Source: Leptospira sp. (lineage in GTDB: Bacteria; Spirochaetota; Leptospiria; Leptospirales; Leptospiraceae). From it: DNA of 64,000 nucleotides. Both the position numbers and the translations under genes were made by a program. Below the pieces are notes generated by a model that was not told where the DNA came from, made no database searches, and saw nothing but the letters and a program-made list of their open reading frames with translations. Where the stretch lies: the NCBI GenBank assembly GCA_027533185.1, contig JAPZTS010000023.1:1-64000 (forward strand). Reading direction: 5' to 3'. Shown piece after piece: positions 27,496-35,776 of the stretch; within the stretch, counting starts at the first letter, position 1; each line of letters opens with the position of its first letter.

Positions 27496-29844
27496 ATGTT
27501 TATTGAAGATCCAGAGTTTCGGGAATTGTTTCAAACTGATACTCTAGAGCATATTCAAAATATTGAAACGGGTTTAATTGAGTTAGAAAAAAATCCAAAG
27601 GATTTAGAGACTTTAAAGAATTTATTCCGTGAAGCACATAGCATGAAAGGTGCAGCGGGATTGTTGGGTCTTAAAGATATAGAAGCGATCACTCATGTTT
27701 TAGAGGATCAATTGGGTAAAGCAAGTAAGGGAGTAACAGAATACAATCCTGAAAACGCTGATCGAATATTATATGCCTTGGATCACTTAAGAATCTTAGT
27801 CGATGAGATCGTCTTAGGAAAAAAAACCACTGTAGATCTGAAAAAAGTAATTGAGACCTTAACTGGTCAGATTCAATTAGAAACCTCGAAAAAACCTTTG
27901 GTAGAGTCCGAAGAAGAATCGCTGCGGGCACAAGTGAAGGTTGAAGGAATTTCCTCTACATCAATCGAGACAACATCATCGGGAATGTCTACTGTTAAAG
28001 AAAGTTCAGCTGAATTAGCTCCGACATTAAAACAATCTGCGTCAAACACAAGTTCCGCGCCTATTCGATCCAAAGTAGAAATGATGCGAGTGGATCCGTC
28101 CAAGTTGGATTTGTTACTTGGTCATTCAGGCGAGCTCACTGTCGCGAAGAATCGAATCCAAAGGCGTGCGGAAGACATTACGGAACTCGCACTTACTGCG
28201 GAAGAAAATGGAAAAAATTGGAATGACATCAAACAACAAATAACCAATTTTTTGCGAGCGGCTAAGGATCACGGATTGGCCACAAGCCAAATTGACAGCA
28301 TAAAAAACCTTTTGCAAGAAGAGAAAAAAAAATGGGATCAGTGTATTGAAAACCTAACTACTCTGAAGGTCAAGAGCATACAAGACTCAACAAAACTCAG
28401 TGCGTTAGCACAAAAACTTGAAGAAGGGATTCAGAACGTGAGGTTACTCCCTCTCTCTTCAGTCTTTGAGATTTTTCCAAGAACAGTAAGGGATATTTCT
28501 CGGGAGTTATCAAAAGAGGTTTTTTTAACATTAGACGGAGGTCATATAACAGTCGATAAATTAGTTATCGAGGAAATGAAGGATCCTCTGATGCATTTGA
28601 TTCGAAATTCTCTAGATCATGGAATTGAGACTAGAGAAGAGAGGTTGTCATCCGGTAAGTCAAACCCAGCAAAAATTCGAATTGCTGGAAAAATGGTCAA
28701 TCAAATGGTCGTTGTAGAAATTGAGGATGATGGTCGCGGGATAGATACTGACCAAATCAAAGAAAAAGCCATATCGAAAGGTTTGTATACACGAGAAGAA
28801 TTAGAAAGTTTTTCCACTGAAATGGTTCAGCAAATCATTTTTCACGCTGGTTTTTCTACAAAACAGAGTGTGACATCTCTCAGTGGTCGTGGAGTGGGAA
28901 TGGACGTCGTAAAAACCTTCGTAGAACGATTCAAAGGTTCTATTGAAATAGAATCGGTCTTAGGTGTAGGCACTAGGTTTATTTTAAAGCTTCCGATCAA
29001 TTTTAGCACAAATCATGCGTTGATCGTTCAATCGGAAGGTTGGAAATTTTCGATTCCAACAGAGTTTGTTGAACAAGGATTATTTTTGGAAAGAGATCAG
29101 ATCCAATTTATGGAGGGAAAACCTGTCTATAACTGGCAAAATCGACCTATCCGACTTCTTGCATGGAGAGACCTATTTCCTTCTCCCAAACCTTTGTTCA
29201 GACAGGATGAAAAAGAAATAAAAGATGTCTGTCTCATTTTGAATTACAATGGAGAGAGGTTGGCTCTGATAGTAGATAAAATTTTAGATAAACAAGAAAT
29301 CCTTTTAAAACCCTTCTCTGGTCTTGTTCAAACAATTCCTATGATGTCTGGAACTACAATTTTAGAATCTGGCGAGATTTGTTATATGGTTCAAGTTTCG
29401 GAAATCTTTCTGAATGTTAGATCAAACCATGTATCAAAAGTTTTATCCTTCAAAAATCAAGACCAGAAAAACAAAAAGAAAATTCTTTTGGCAGAGGACA
29501 GTCTCGTGACACGGGCTCGTTTACAATCTCTTTTAGAAGAGTCCGGTTATGAAGTTATAACAGCAGTTGATGGCGATGATGCATTAAAAAAATTTAACAA
29601 AACTAATTTTGATCTACTCCTTACGGATGTAGAAATGCCTAAAATGGACGGATTGGAGCTCATTCGTGATATCAGAAAAAATTCGCAGTATAATAATTTT
29701 CCAATCATCGTTTTAACTAGTTTGGGTAGCGAGGAACAAATCCAAAAAGGAAAACTTGTTGGAGCTTCTGCTTATCTAGTCAAATCGCAGTTCGACAACC
29801 GAAATCTGTTACAGACAGTTGAACGTCTTCTTGTGGATCTCTGA
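27496..29844 (+). CDS. cheA: Chemotaxis histidine kinase CheA fused to a receiver domain
   Basis: A 782-residue hybrid kinase. The order is Hpt (FREAHSMKGAAGLLGL, phospho-His H48), a variable linker (about 110-190), a dimerisation domain with a long coiled insertion, the GHKL ATPase (N box HLIRNSLDHGIE, G1 EIEDDGRGID, G2 SGRGVGMDVV), the CheW-like regulatory domain, and a C-terminal receiver (KKILLAEDSLVTRARL, phospho-Asp in LLTDVEMPKMDG). The attached receiver may act as a phosphate sink or a relay. It starts 9 bp after the MCP gene and is followed directly by cheB. It probably phosphorylates CheB and the receiver-cyclase encoded next. Confidence 0.94.
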   Translation: MFIEDPEFRELFQTDTLEHIQNIETGLIELEKNPKDLETLKNLFREAHSMKGAAGLLGLKDIEAITHVLEDQLGKASKGVTEYNPENADRILYALDHLRILVDEIVLGKKTTVDLKKVIETLTGQIQLETSKKPLVESEEESLRAQVKVEGISSTSIETTSSGMSTVKESSAELAPTLKQSASNTSSAPIRSKVEMMRVDPSKLDLLLGHSGELTVAKNRIQRRAEDITELALTAEENGKNWNDIKQQITNFLRAAKDHGLATSQIDSIKNLLQEEKKKWDQCIENLTTLKVKSIQDSTKLSALAQKLEEGIQNVRLLPLSSVFEIFPRTVRDISRELSKEVFLTLDGGHITVDKLVIEEMKDPLMHLIRNSLDHGIETREERLSSGKSNPAKIRIAGKMVNQMVVVEIEDDGRGIDTDQIKEKAISKGLYTREELESFSTEMVQQIIFHAGFSTKQSVTSLSGRGVGMDVVKTFVERFKGSIEIESVLGVGTRFILKLPINFSTNHALIVQSEGWKFSIPTEFVEQGLFLERDQIQFMEGKPVYNWQNRPIRLLAWRDLFPSPKPLFRQDEKEIKDVCLILNYNGERLALIVDKILDKQEILLKPFSGLVQTIPMMSGTTILESGEICYMVQVSEIFLNVRSNHVSKVLSFKNQDQKNKKKILLAEDSLVTRARLQSLLEESGYEVITAVDGDDALKKFNKTNFDLLLTDVEMPKMDGLELIRDIRKNSQYNNFPIIVLTSLGSEEQIQKGKLVGASAYLVKSQFDNRNLLQTVERLLVDL

Positions 29845-29856
29845 TTGGATTCAATT

Positions 29857-30900
29857 ATGAAAATAAAAATTTTAATTTTAGAAGATAATCCTTTGATCCA
29901 ATTGGGTTATAAAAAGGCATTTGAAACCATACCTGATTTTGAAATCGTTCGAATCGTTTCAAATGGGGAAGAGGGACTGATCGTTTTGGATTCGGAGGAG
30001 ATAGATGTAATCTTATGCGATCTCAACATGCCACGTATGGATGGTTTTGAATTCACAAAACGATGTATGTCTACCAAACCCAAACCGATTCTCATCGTAT
30101 CGGATTTAGTCCAATCCGAAAACACAGAAGAAATTTTTAAGGTTTTGAACTACGGCGCGGTCGAAGTTTTACCCAAACCGAAGATAGGTGGTGATATAAG
30201 TTTACTGCGCCTTGAATTAGAAAAAAAAATTCGGATCCTCGCTGGGGTTATCGTTTTTACTAAAAAAGAATCTGCATCAAAGTTACGTAGTTTTCAAAGG
30301 GTCGATACGACTATTGATTTTCCGTCAGAGAGAAAAATATCTAAGGATACCTTGGTAATGATTGGGGCCTCAACGGGTGGTCCGCAAGCCTTCCAACAAA
30401 TTTTTGCTGCCGTTCCTTCAGATTTTCCTGCGCCGATTTTTTCCGTCCAACATATCAGCAATGGATTTGGTCAAGGTATGGTTGAATGGTTGAGTCAAAT
30501 CTGTCCTCTCAAACTTCACTATTTAACGGATGATACCGAATGGGAACCGGGGCATGTTTACTTTCCGAAAGATGACCATCATTTGGTTCTTGATGGAACT
30601 AAGGTTCGTTTGGAGCAATCGGAAAAGGTAAGAGGGCATCGTCCATCTGTAGATCAACTTTTTCTCTCCCTGACGGAATACCAATGTAAAAAAACCTTAG
30701 CTTTTCTGCTTACTGGAATGGGTGACGACGGTGCAATAGGACTGAAACGAATCAAAGATTTCGGCGGATATACATTTGCTCAGGACGAAGCCAGTTCTGT
30801 GGTATATGGAATGCCGCGAGTAGCTCTTGAGTTAGGTGGTGTTTGTTCTGTATTGAGTTTAGAAGATATAGTAACAATTTTTAAAACAGGGGTCTATTGA
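29857..30900 (+). CDS. cheB: Chemotaxis protein-glutamate methylesterase CheB
   Basis: A 347-residue enzyme from ATG 29857; a TTG at 29845 adjoining the cheA stop is an alternative adding four residues. The N-terminal receiver (KILILEDNPLIQ, phospho-Asp D55 in LCDLNMPRMDG) is linked to the methylesterase domain. The catalytic triad is visible: S172 in IGASTGGPQAF, H199 in VQHISNGFG and D291 in LTGMGDDGAIG. It removes methyl groups added by CheR to the receptor, giving adaptation. The stop overlaps a possible TTG start of the next gene. There is no sign of an inactive form. Confidence 0.94.
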   Translation: MKIKILILEDNPLIQLGYKKAFETIPDFEIVRIVSNGEEGLIVLDSEEIDVILCDLNMPRMDGFEFTKRCMSTKPKPILIVSDLVQSENTEEIFKVLNYGAVEVLPKPKIGGDISLLRLELEKKIRILAGVIVFTKKESASKLRSFQRVDTTIDFPSERKISKDTLVMIGASTGGPQAFQQIFAAVPSDFPAPIFSVQHISNGFGQGMVEWLSQICPLKLHYLTDDTEWEPGHVYFPKDDHHLVLDGTKVRLEQSEKVRGHRPSVDQLFLSLTEYQCKKTLAFLLTGMGDDGAIGLKRIKDFGGYTFAQDEASSVVYGMPRVALELGGVCSVLSLEDIVTIFKTGVY

Positions 30901-30905
30901 ATTCG

Positions 30906-32195
30906 ATGTCAAAAAAGATCCTGATACTTGAGGACAACTCCATCCAAGGTTTAGTTTTAAAAAAACTTTTAGAGGGAAAAGGTTTTGAAGTTTTTTGGGC
31001 AAAAAATGGAAAAGAAGGACTGGATGCTCTACAATCGTTTGAACCGGAAATGATTATTTCCGATGTCGAGATGCCAGAAATGGATGGGTTTATTTTCTGT
31101 AAAACAGTTAAGGCTGATCCAAAATGGAGAAATATTCCTGTTGTTATATGCAGCTCTCTTTCTGAACCAGAAGATATCATCCTCGGAATCGAAGCCGGTG
31201 CTGACGGTTATGTAACGAAACCCTATGATGAGACGTACATAATGTACAGGATAAATTCTGTATTGAATAATCCAGAAAAAGAAATCGAAAAAGTGGATCC
31301 TCTCTCAATCCAATACGGAGGTCGAGATTTTTTAATTCATTCGGATAGAATGCAAATTCTGCAGTTGTTACTTTCTATTTATGAAAACACTGTAAAACAA
31401 AATAAAGAATTGATGGCTGCTCAAATTGAAATCCGACAGAAGGCGCAAGCTGTAGAGAAGAGTCTGGAGGAATCGGACCGTCTGCTTCGAAATATTTTAC
31501 CAAGGAAAATTGTAGATCGATTAAAAGAGAAAGGATTCGCAGAACCTGAATACTTTTCCTCGGTATCTGTTTTGTTTACTGATTTTAAAGGATTTACGGA
31601 CGTTGCAGAACTTCTAACGCCACGCGAGTTAGTTGAACAATTGGATTTGAGTTTTGCTCAGTTTGACTCTATCACCGAAATGTACAACTTAGAAAAGTTG
31701 AAAACCATTGGAGATTCTTATATGGCTGCTGGTGGATTGCCAGAACCAAATCAAACTCATCCCGTAGATATAGTTCAAGCAGGTTTAGAAATCAAAGATT
31801 TTATGGAAATGATCAAAGCCATCCGTATAGACCAAGGCTTTCCCTACTGGGAACTTAGGATTGGAATTCATACTGGTCCAGTTGTCGCGGGAGTCATTGG
31901 AAATAAAAAATTCGCATACGATATGTGGGGAGATACAGTCAACACAGCGAGTCGAATGGAGTCATCTGGTGAGATCGGAAAGGTAAATATTTCAAGAAGT
32001 ACTTACGAACTCGTAAAGGATTTTTTCGATTGTGAATATCGAGGAAAAGTGAGTGCAAAAAACAAAGGAACCATTGATATGTTTTTCGTCAACGGAATCA
32101 AAACAGATCTATCTAGAGATGGTTTGGGTAAGACACCGAATGAAAGATTTATGGAACTCTACGAGGGATTGAAACAAAGGAAAACAAATGAGTAA
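30906..32195 (+). CDS. Response regulator with class III adenylyl cyclase output domain
   Basis: A 429-residue protein from ATG 30906; TTG 30897 overlapping the cheB stop is possible. The receiver (KKILILEDNS, phospho-Asp D53 in ISDVEMPEMDG, K105 in TKPYDE) is followed by a coiled linker (about 165-195) and a class III cyclase domain. Metal-binding aspartates are D226 (VLFTDFKGF) and D270 (LKTIGDSYM). The substrate-selecting pair K266 and D339 (AYDMWGD) is the adenylyl-cyclase type, and transition-state residues N346 and R350 (NTASRMES) are present. It should make cAMP when CheA phosphorylates the receiver. It takes the place of CheY in this operon. Confidence 0.92.
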   Translation: MSKKILILEDNSIQGLVLKKLLEGKGFEVFWAKNGKEGLDALQSFEPEMIISDVEMPEMDGFIFCKTVKADPKWRNIPVVICSSLSEPEDIILGIEAGADGYVTKPYDETYIMYRINSVLNNPEKEIEKVDPLSIQYGGRDFLIHSDRMQILQLLLSIYENTVKQNKELMAAQIEIRQKAQAVEKSLEESDRLLRNILPRKIVDRLKEKGFAEPEYFSSVSVLFTDFKGFTDVAELLTPRELVEQLDLSFAQFDSITEMYNLEKLKTIGDSYMAAGGLPEPNQTHPVDIVQAGLEIKDFMEMIKAIRIDQGFPYWELRIGIHTGPVVAGVIGNKKFAYDMWGDTVNTASRMESSGEIGKVNISRSTYELVKDFFDCEYRGKVSAKNKGTIDMFFVNGIKTDLSRDGLGKTPNERFMELYEGLKQRKTNE

Positions 32196-33156
32196 AAAAT
32201 GGACTGTGGTAACAGGGGGAGCAGGGCTCATCGGTTCCCAAATCATAGAAGATTTAAATAACCTTGGCCAAGAGAACATCCTTGTGGTCGACCATTTGGG
32301 CACATCCGAAAAATGGAAGAACCTGCGTCGCAACCAATTTGACGACTATATGGAGCGTGAAGATTTTTTAGCGAAAATCCAAAACGTAGGAAGTTTCAAA
32401 ACACAGATCAAAGACATCTACCATTTAGGTGCTTGTTCTTCGACAACGGAGAAGGATGCGACCTACCTTATCCATAATAATTTCGAATTTACTAAGATAT
32501 TAGCCGAATATTCCGTCGCGAATAACATTTCTTTTCTCTATGCATCTAGCGCTGCCACATACGGAGAGGGGGAGTTCGGGTATGATGATAAAGCTCCCAT
32601 CCAAAGGTTAAAACCTCTGAATATGTATGGGTATTCCAAACAGATCTTTGACCTCTATGCAGAGAAAAGGGGTCTGTCCAAATCAATTACAGGCCTTAAA
32701 TACTTCAATGTGTTTGGGTTTGGAGAGGCGCACAAAGGTGAGATGCGTAGCCTCGTTCTAAAAGGATACGAACAAATTTTAAAGACAGGAACACTTCAGT
32801 TATTCAAGTCATACCGCCCCGAATACAAAGACGGAGAGCAAAAGAGGGACTTTTTATATGTAAAAGATGCATCCAAAATTTCAATCTATCTGTTGGAGCA
32901 AAAAAAATATGGACTCTTCAATGTCGGGCGAGGAGTAGGAGAGACTTGGAACTCACTTGCCCTTGCAATGTTTAAAGCTTTAGGTATTCCACCCTCCATT
33001 CAATATATAGAAATGCCTGAGCACCTCCGTGGTAAGTATCAATACTATACCTGCGCAAATATGGACAAATTCCATGAGACAGGTTACAAACTAGGTTTTA
33101 CAGGGTTGGAAGAGGCGGTGGCGGACTACGTTTCTCTGTTACAAAAAGAAACGTAG
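32188..33156 (+). CDS. hldD: ADP-L-glycero-D-manno-heptose 6-epimerase
   Basis: A 322-residue extended SDR enzyme of HldD (RfaD) type, the usual length. The NADP-binding TGGAGLIGSQ is at 9-18, SSAATYGEG lies near 120-128, and the catalytic Tyr147/Lys151 are in MYGYSKQ. It converts ADP-D-glycero- to ADP-L-glycero-manno-heptose, the precursor of LPS inner-core heptose. The ATG overlaps the end of the receiver-cyclase gene by 8 bp and has an AAGGAAAAC ribosome-binding site, so it is probably read from the chemosensory transcript. That placement is odd for a housekeeping LPS enzyme. Confidence 0.93.
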   Translation: MSKKWTVVTGGAGLIGSQIIEDLNNLGQENILVVDHLGTSEKWKNLRRNQFDDYMEREDFLAKIQNVGSFKTQIKDIYHLGACSSTTEKDATYLIHNNFEFTKILAEYSVANNISFLYASSAATYGEGEFGYDDKAPIQRLKPLNMYGYSKQIFDLYAEKRGLSKSITGLKYFNVFGFGEAHKGEMRSLVLKGYEQILKTGTLQLFKSYRPEYKDGEQKRDFLYVKDASKISIYLLEQKKYGLFNVGRGVGETWNSLALAMFKALGIPPSIQYIEMPEHLRGKYQYYTCANMDKFHETGYKLGFTGLEEAVADYVSLLQKET

Positions 33157-33167
33157 CCCTGGTTTTG

Positions 33168-33467
33168 TTACTTTTTGTACACTTTTACAATCGTTTGGAC
33201 GAGTTCTTTGAACTTTGGATCCTTTAAGCTGTAGTAAACTTGGTTAGAAGATTTACGTGATTCTAAAATTCCATTGTTTTTCATCTTACTCAAGTGTTGA
33301 GACGCTGCCGATTGGCTAGTTCCCAATAGTTCCACCAATTGTCCCACAGTCTTTTCTTCTTTTGCAAGAGTGTAAAGTATCAGTAGTCGAATGGGGTGGG
33401 CTATCCCTTGAATCCCTTTGATTGCCAGTTCTAATTGCTGTTTTGAAAGTTCTGTTTTTATTTTCAT
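33168..33467 (-). CDS. ArsR-family winged-helix transcriptional regulator
   Basis: A 99-residue protein with the ArsR winged helix. The recognition region is VGQLVELLGTSQSAASQHL and the wing is ESRKSSNQVYYSL. It contains no cysteine, so the classic ELCVCD metal site is absent and it probably does not sense metal by thiolates. The signal and targets are unknown. It is convergent with hldD (11 bp gap). Autoregulation is likely in this family; an imperfect inverted repeat lies upstream at 33517-33534. Confidence 0.88.
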   Translation of the reverse strand: MKIKTELSKQQLELAIKGIQGIAHPIRLLILYTLAKEEKTVGQLVELLGTSQSAASQHLSKMKNNGILESRKSSNQVYYSLKDPKFKELVQTIVKVYKK

Positions 33468-33516
33468 CAGTTGCGAATTCCGTTATATCCTTATGACGAA
33501 ATATCGAACTTTTTCC

Positions 33517-33534
33517 TACGAATTTTTTATCGTA
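33517..33534. promoter_or_regulatory. Candidate operator upstream of the ArsR-type gene
   Basis: Inverted half-sites TACGA and TCGTA flank 8 AT-only bases about 50 bp upstream of the regulator start. ArsR-type repressors bind AT-rich inverted repeats and often repress themselves, so this is a candidate binding site. The match is short and may be chance. Confidence 0.25.
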
Positions 33535-33550
33535 TGAAGAAAAAAAATGA

Positions 33551-33583
33551 CAAAAAAGTCAGGTTAGGGATTTCCTTGCCTGA
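33551..33583 (-). terminator. Rho-independent terminator of the SDR gene
   Basis: On the minus strand a hairpin with a GTCAGG/CCTGAC outer stem and an AGG/CCT inner stem (33557-33583) is followed by a run of six T (33551-33556), then more T-rich sequence. It lies 34 bp after the stop of the SDR gene, so it most likely ends that transcript and separates it from the ArsR-type gene downstream. Confidence 0.85.
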
Positions 33584-33616
33584 CCCTCTAGTCAATTTTT
33601 AATCGATGTTAATGCT

Positions 33617-34384
33617 TTAGATTCTCACTCCGCCAGAGATTTCGAGAACCACACCAGTTACCAAGTCATTGGAAATGATAAACTCAGCTGTCGATGCAAT
33701 TTCATCTGGCTCGCCGAGTCGACCAACTGGAATGATGGATTTCCATTTTTCTAATGCTTCCGGATTCATATCCTTAAGAACCATTTCCGTACCAATAAAT
33801 CCAGGAGCAATTCCGGCAACCCGAATGCCAAATTTAGCAAGTTCCTTGGACCAAGTAACTGTCATGGCTGCAACCCCGGCTTTGGCAGCACTATAATTTG
33901 TCTGTCCAGAGTTTCCATGCATCGCAATGGATGCGATAGGAATGATAACACCCTTCTTTTGCTCCACCATCTTTGCCGCAGCTTCTCTGCCCGTTAGAAA
34001 GACTCCTGTTAAGTTTACATCGATTACGGACTGCCATTGGTCTAGTCCCATCTTTGCCTTTACCTTACCAGTTTCTTTGTCTACTCGAATCAAGAGTCCA
34101 TCTCGAAGGATGCCGGCATTTAGGACCGCAACATCCAAACTACCTTTGAAGGCATTGGCTTCTTCCATCAAACGAATGCTATCTTCTTCCTTTGCAACGT
34201 TTGCCACGACACCTTTGGTCTGGATTCCTTCCTTTTGGAAGACAGAGACAGTTTCGTCCAGTTTGTCTTTTTGGATGTCAGATAAAATGATGTTTGCGCC
34301 AAGTTTTCCGAGTCGGAAGGCCATTGCCTTTCCTAGTCCACCTGCAGAACCAGTTACTAAAATATTTGCACCTTTGATTTCCAT
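33617..34384 (-). CDS. SDR-family oxidoreductase (FabG-like)
   Basis: A 255-residue classical short-chain dehydrogenase. The NADP(H)-binding [10 protein letters not shown] is at 11-20, NAG at 89-91, and the catalytic Ser152, Tyr164 and Lys168 (NYSAAKAG) are all present. The closing GGVRI is also typical. The order resembles 3-oxoacyl-ACP reductase FabG and acetoacetyl-CoA or hydroxyacyl-CoA dehydrogenases. No other fatty-acid genes are near, so the substrate is open. It ends at a strong terminator. The gene upstream on the same strand is 93 bp away. Confidence 0.88.
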   Translation of the reverse strand: MEIKGANILVTGSAGGLGKAMAFRLGKLGANIILSDIQKDKLDETVSVFQKEGIQTKGVVANVAKEEDSIRLMEEANAFKGSLDVAVLNAGILRDGLLIRVDKETGKVKAKMGLDQWQSVIDVNLTGVFLTGREAAAKMVEQKKGVIIPIASIAMHGNSGQTNYSAAKAGVAAMTVTWSKELAKFGIRVAGIAPGFIGTEMVLKDMNPEALEKWKSIIPVGRLGEPDEIASTAEFIISNDLVTGVVLEISGGVRI

Positions 34385-34477
34385 GGCTTACAAAATAAAT
34401 TTGAGAAGTTCGGAAGTCTATCGATTATTTCTCGAATGAAATTCGATCGAAACGATATAGTTTTTGCTTCAAAAAAA

Positions 34478-35170
34478 TTAAATTTCTAAAAGTTCGGCAC
34501 TTCTTATTGACACATAATTGTCGTTAAATGGAATCTCCACACGAGCAACCGTCCGATCTGAATGGGTTATGATTCTAAACAGATTGGGATCCACACCTTC
34601 GTTCTTTAAAAGAATCATGATGAGTGCGATACCGAGTCCAGCCCCTTCTGTGTTATCCATATTGTCCATGTAGAACTCAGCAATGTCATTGTATCCCATA
34701 GACTTTTTCATCTTTTCGCGCATCCGCACTTCTTCGTTTTTAATTACGGGAGTATTGTTCGTAACTTCTACCAAAAGTCCATCCGGACAAAAATGAAATT
34801 TGATTTGGACATAGACCCCGCGGGCAAGGCATCGTTTCCCGTATTCGTCAGCCATCTTTTCGGAGAATCGTTTGGCATACTCTTTGATTCCTTTCTGATA
34901 GTCCGTTTCGTCCGTGATATTCAAACCCTCATCTTCAAAAAACACCCGCTTTTGGTTCGCTTTGATTCCATTGATCGTGAGTTCTTTTGTGATCGTATAC
35001 AGCATTTCAATGAATCTACCTTGGGAAACTTCACCGAGGATTTCTGTGATCAGTCCCAGAACATACTGTTCCAATTGACGATTCATCCGCGAGGAACGGA
35101 CCACAATTTTAGAATTTGCCTTTACCAATTCTGGTATCTGTGCTTCTAATTCAGAGAAGGGTTTTGCCAC
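34478..35170 (-). CDS. Degenerate GHKL-ATPase-like protein of unknown role
   Basis: A 230-residue protein with a GTG start and AAGGA ribosome-binding site. It has pieces of a histidine-kinase-type ATPase fold: an N-box-like ITKELTINGIKAN (60-72), a G1-like LVEVTNNTP (133-141) and a G2-like EGAGLGIALIMILLKNEG (175-192). The invariant Asp of G1 is replaced by Asn and no phospho-acceptor His domain is seen, so ATP binding is uncertain and kinase activity unlikely. It might be an anti-sigma-like or scaffold protein. I do not recognise a named family. It diverges from the tRNA-secE-nusG unit. Confidence 0.65.
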   Translation of the reverse strand: MAKPFSELEAQIPELVKANSKIVVRSSRMNRQLEQYVLGLITEILGEVSQGRFIEMLYTITKELTINGIKANQKRVFFEDEGLNITDETDYQKGIKEYAKRFSEKMADEYGKRCLARGVYVQIKFHFCPDGLLVEVTNNTPVIKNEEVRMREKMKKSMGYNDIAEFYMDNMDNTEGAGLGIALIMILLKNEGVDPNLFRIITHSDRTVARVEIPFNDNYVSIRSAELLEI

Positions 35171-35307
35171 AAAATTTTCCTTAAGGTCGGAGTTAAATCC
35201 GTGCTCTAGTTTTATTATCGAAGACTAGAAGGCACAACTAAAATCCTGCCAAAATTTGAGAATTTCTCGTATTTTTTTGGAATTCGAGGAAATAATCTCA
35301 ATTTCCA

Positions 35308-35337
35308 TTGACCAATCAGCCTCATTTAAAATAGTGT
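35308..35337 (+). promoter_or_regulatory. Candidate promoter for the tRNA-secE-nusG unit
   Basis: TTGACC at 35308-35313 and TAGTGT at 35332-35337 are separated by 18 bases, about 50 bp before tRNA-Thr. The -35 box is good and the -10 box is weak. This 216-bp gap must also hold the start signals of the divergent minus-strand gene. No other structure was clear in it. Confidence 0.4.
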
Positions 35338-35384
35338 AAAAAACCTAGCCTTGCTTGGAAACCCGTGCTTGGGTGGGAGACAGT

Positions 35385-35458
<74 letters not shown>

Positions 35459-35466
35459 TGTAAGAT

Positions 35467-35540
35467 AGGGCTGTAGTTTAATGGTAGAACTAGGATCTCC
35501 AAAGTCCTTGGCGTTGGTTCGATTCCATCCAGCCCTGCCA
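35467..35540 (+). tRNA. tRNA-Trp (CCA)
   Basis: The acceptor arms AGGGCTG/CAGCCCT pair fully, the D arm is GTTTAATGGTAGAAC, and the anticodon loop CTCCAAA gives anticodon CCA. The T arm is GTTGG-TTCGATT-CCATC with one U-U mismatch. A genomic CCA tail follows the discriminator G. A tRNA-Trp just before secE-nusG is a common bacterial order. Confidence 0.95.
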
Positions 35541-35575
35541 AACTGCAGAATTAGAAAAGAACAGGACAAAGTTTG

Positions 35576-35764
35576 ATGAAAGCAACTAGTTTCATTCAGG
35601 AATGCAAAGCAGAACTTGAAAAAGTGCATTGGCCTACCCGACAAGAGGTGGTCAGTTCAACTGTGGTTGTCCTTGTCACCGTATTTATATTTTCTTTGTT
35701 TTTGTCCGCTTCAGATTTCGTATTTTTGAAACTTTTGAAGTGGTTTTGGGCTTTGGGCACCTAG
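35576..35764 (+). CDS. secE: Preprotein translocase subunit SecE
   Basis: A 62-residue single-span SecE, as in most bacteria outside the enterics. The amphipathic N-terminal helix contains [17 protein letters not shown], the family signature, and one membrane helix covers about 27-58. It stabilises SecY in the translocon. ATG 35576 is preferred over an adjacent upstream TTG because AGGA is well placed. It sits between tRNA-Trp and nusG as usual. Confidence 0.95.
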   Translation: MKATSFIQECKAELEKVHWPTRQEVVSSTVVVLVTVFIFSLFLSASDFVFLKLLKWFWALGT

Positions 35765-35776
35765 GTAGGATTTTTT

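Noticed and set aside
33927..34439. Plus-strand 170-codon frame opposite the SDR gene
   Set aside because: The SDR frame holds all catalytic residues on the minus strand; the opposite frame is a shadow.
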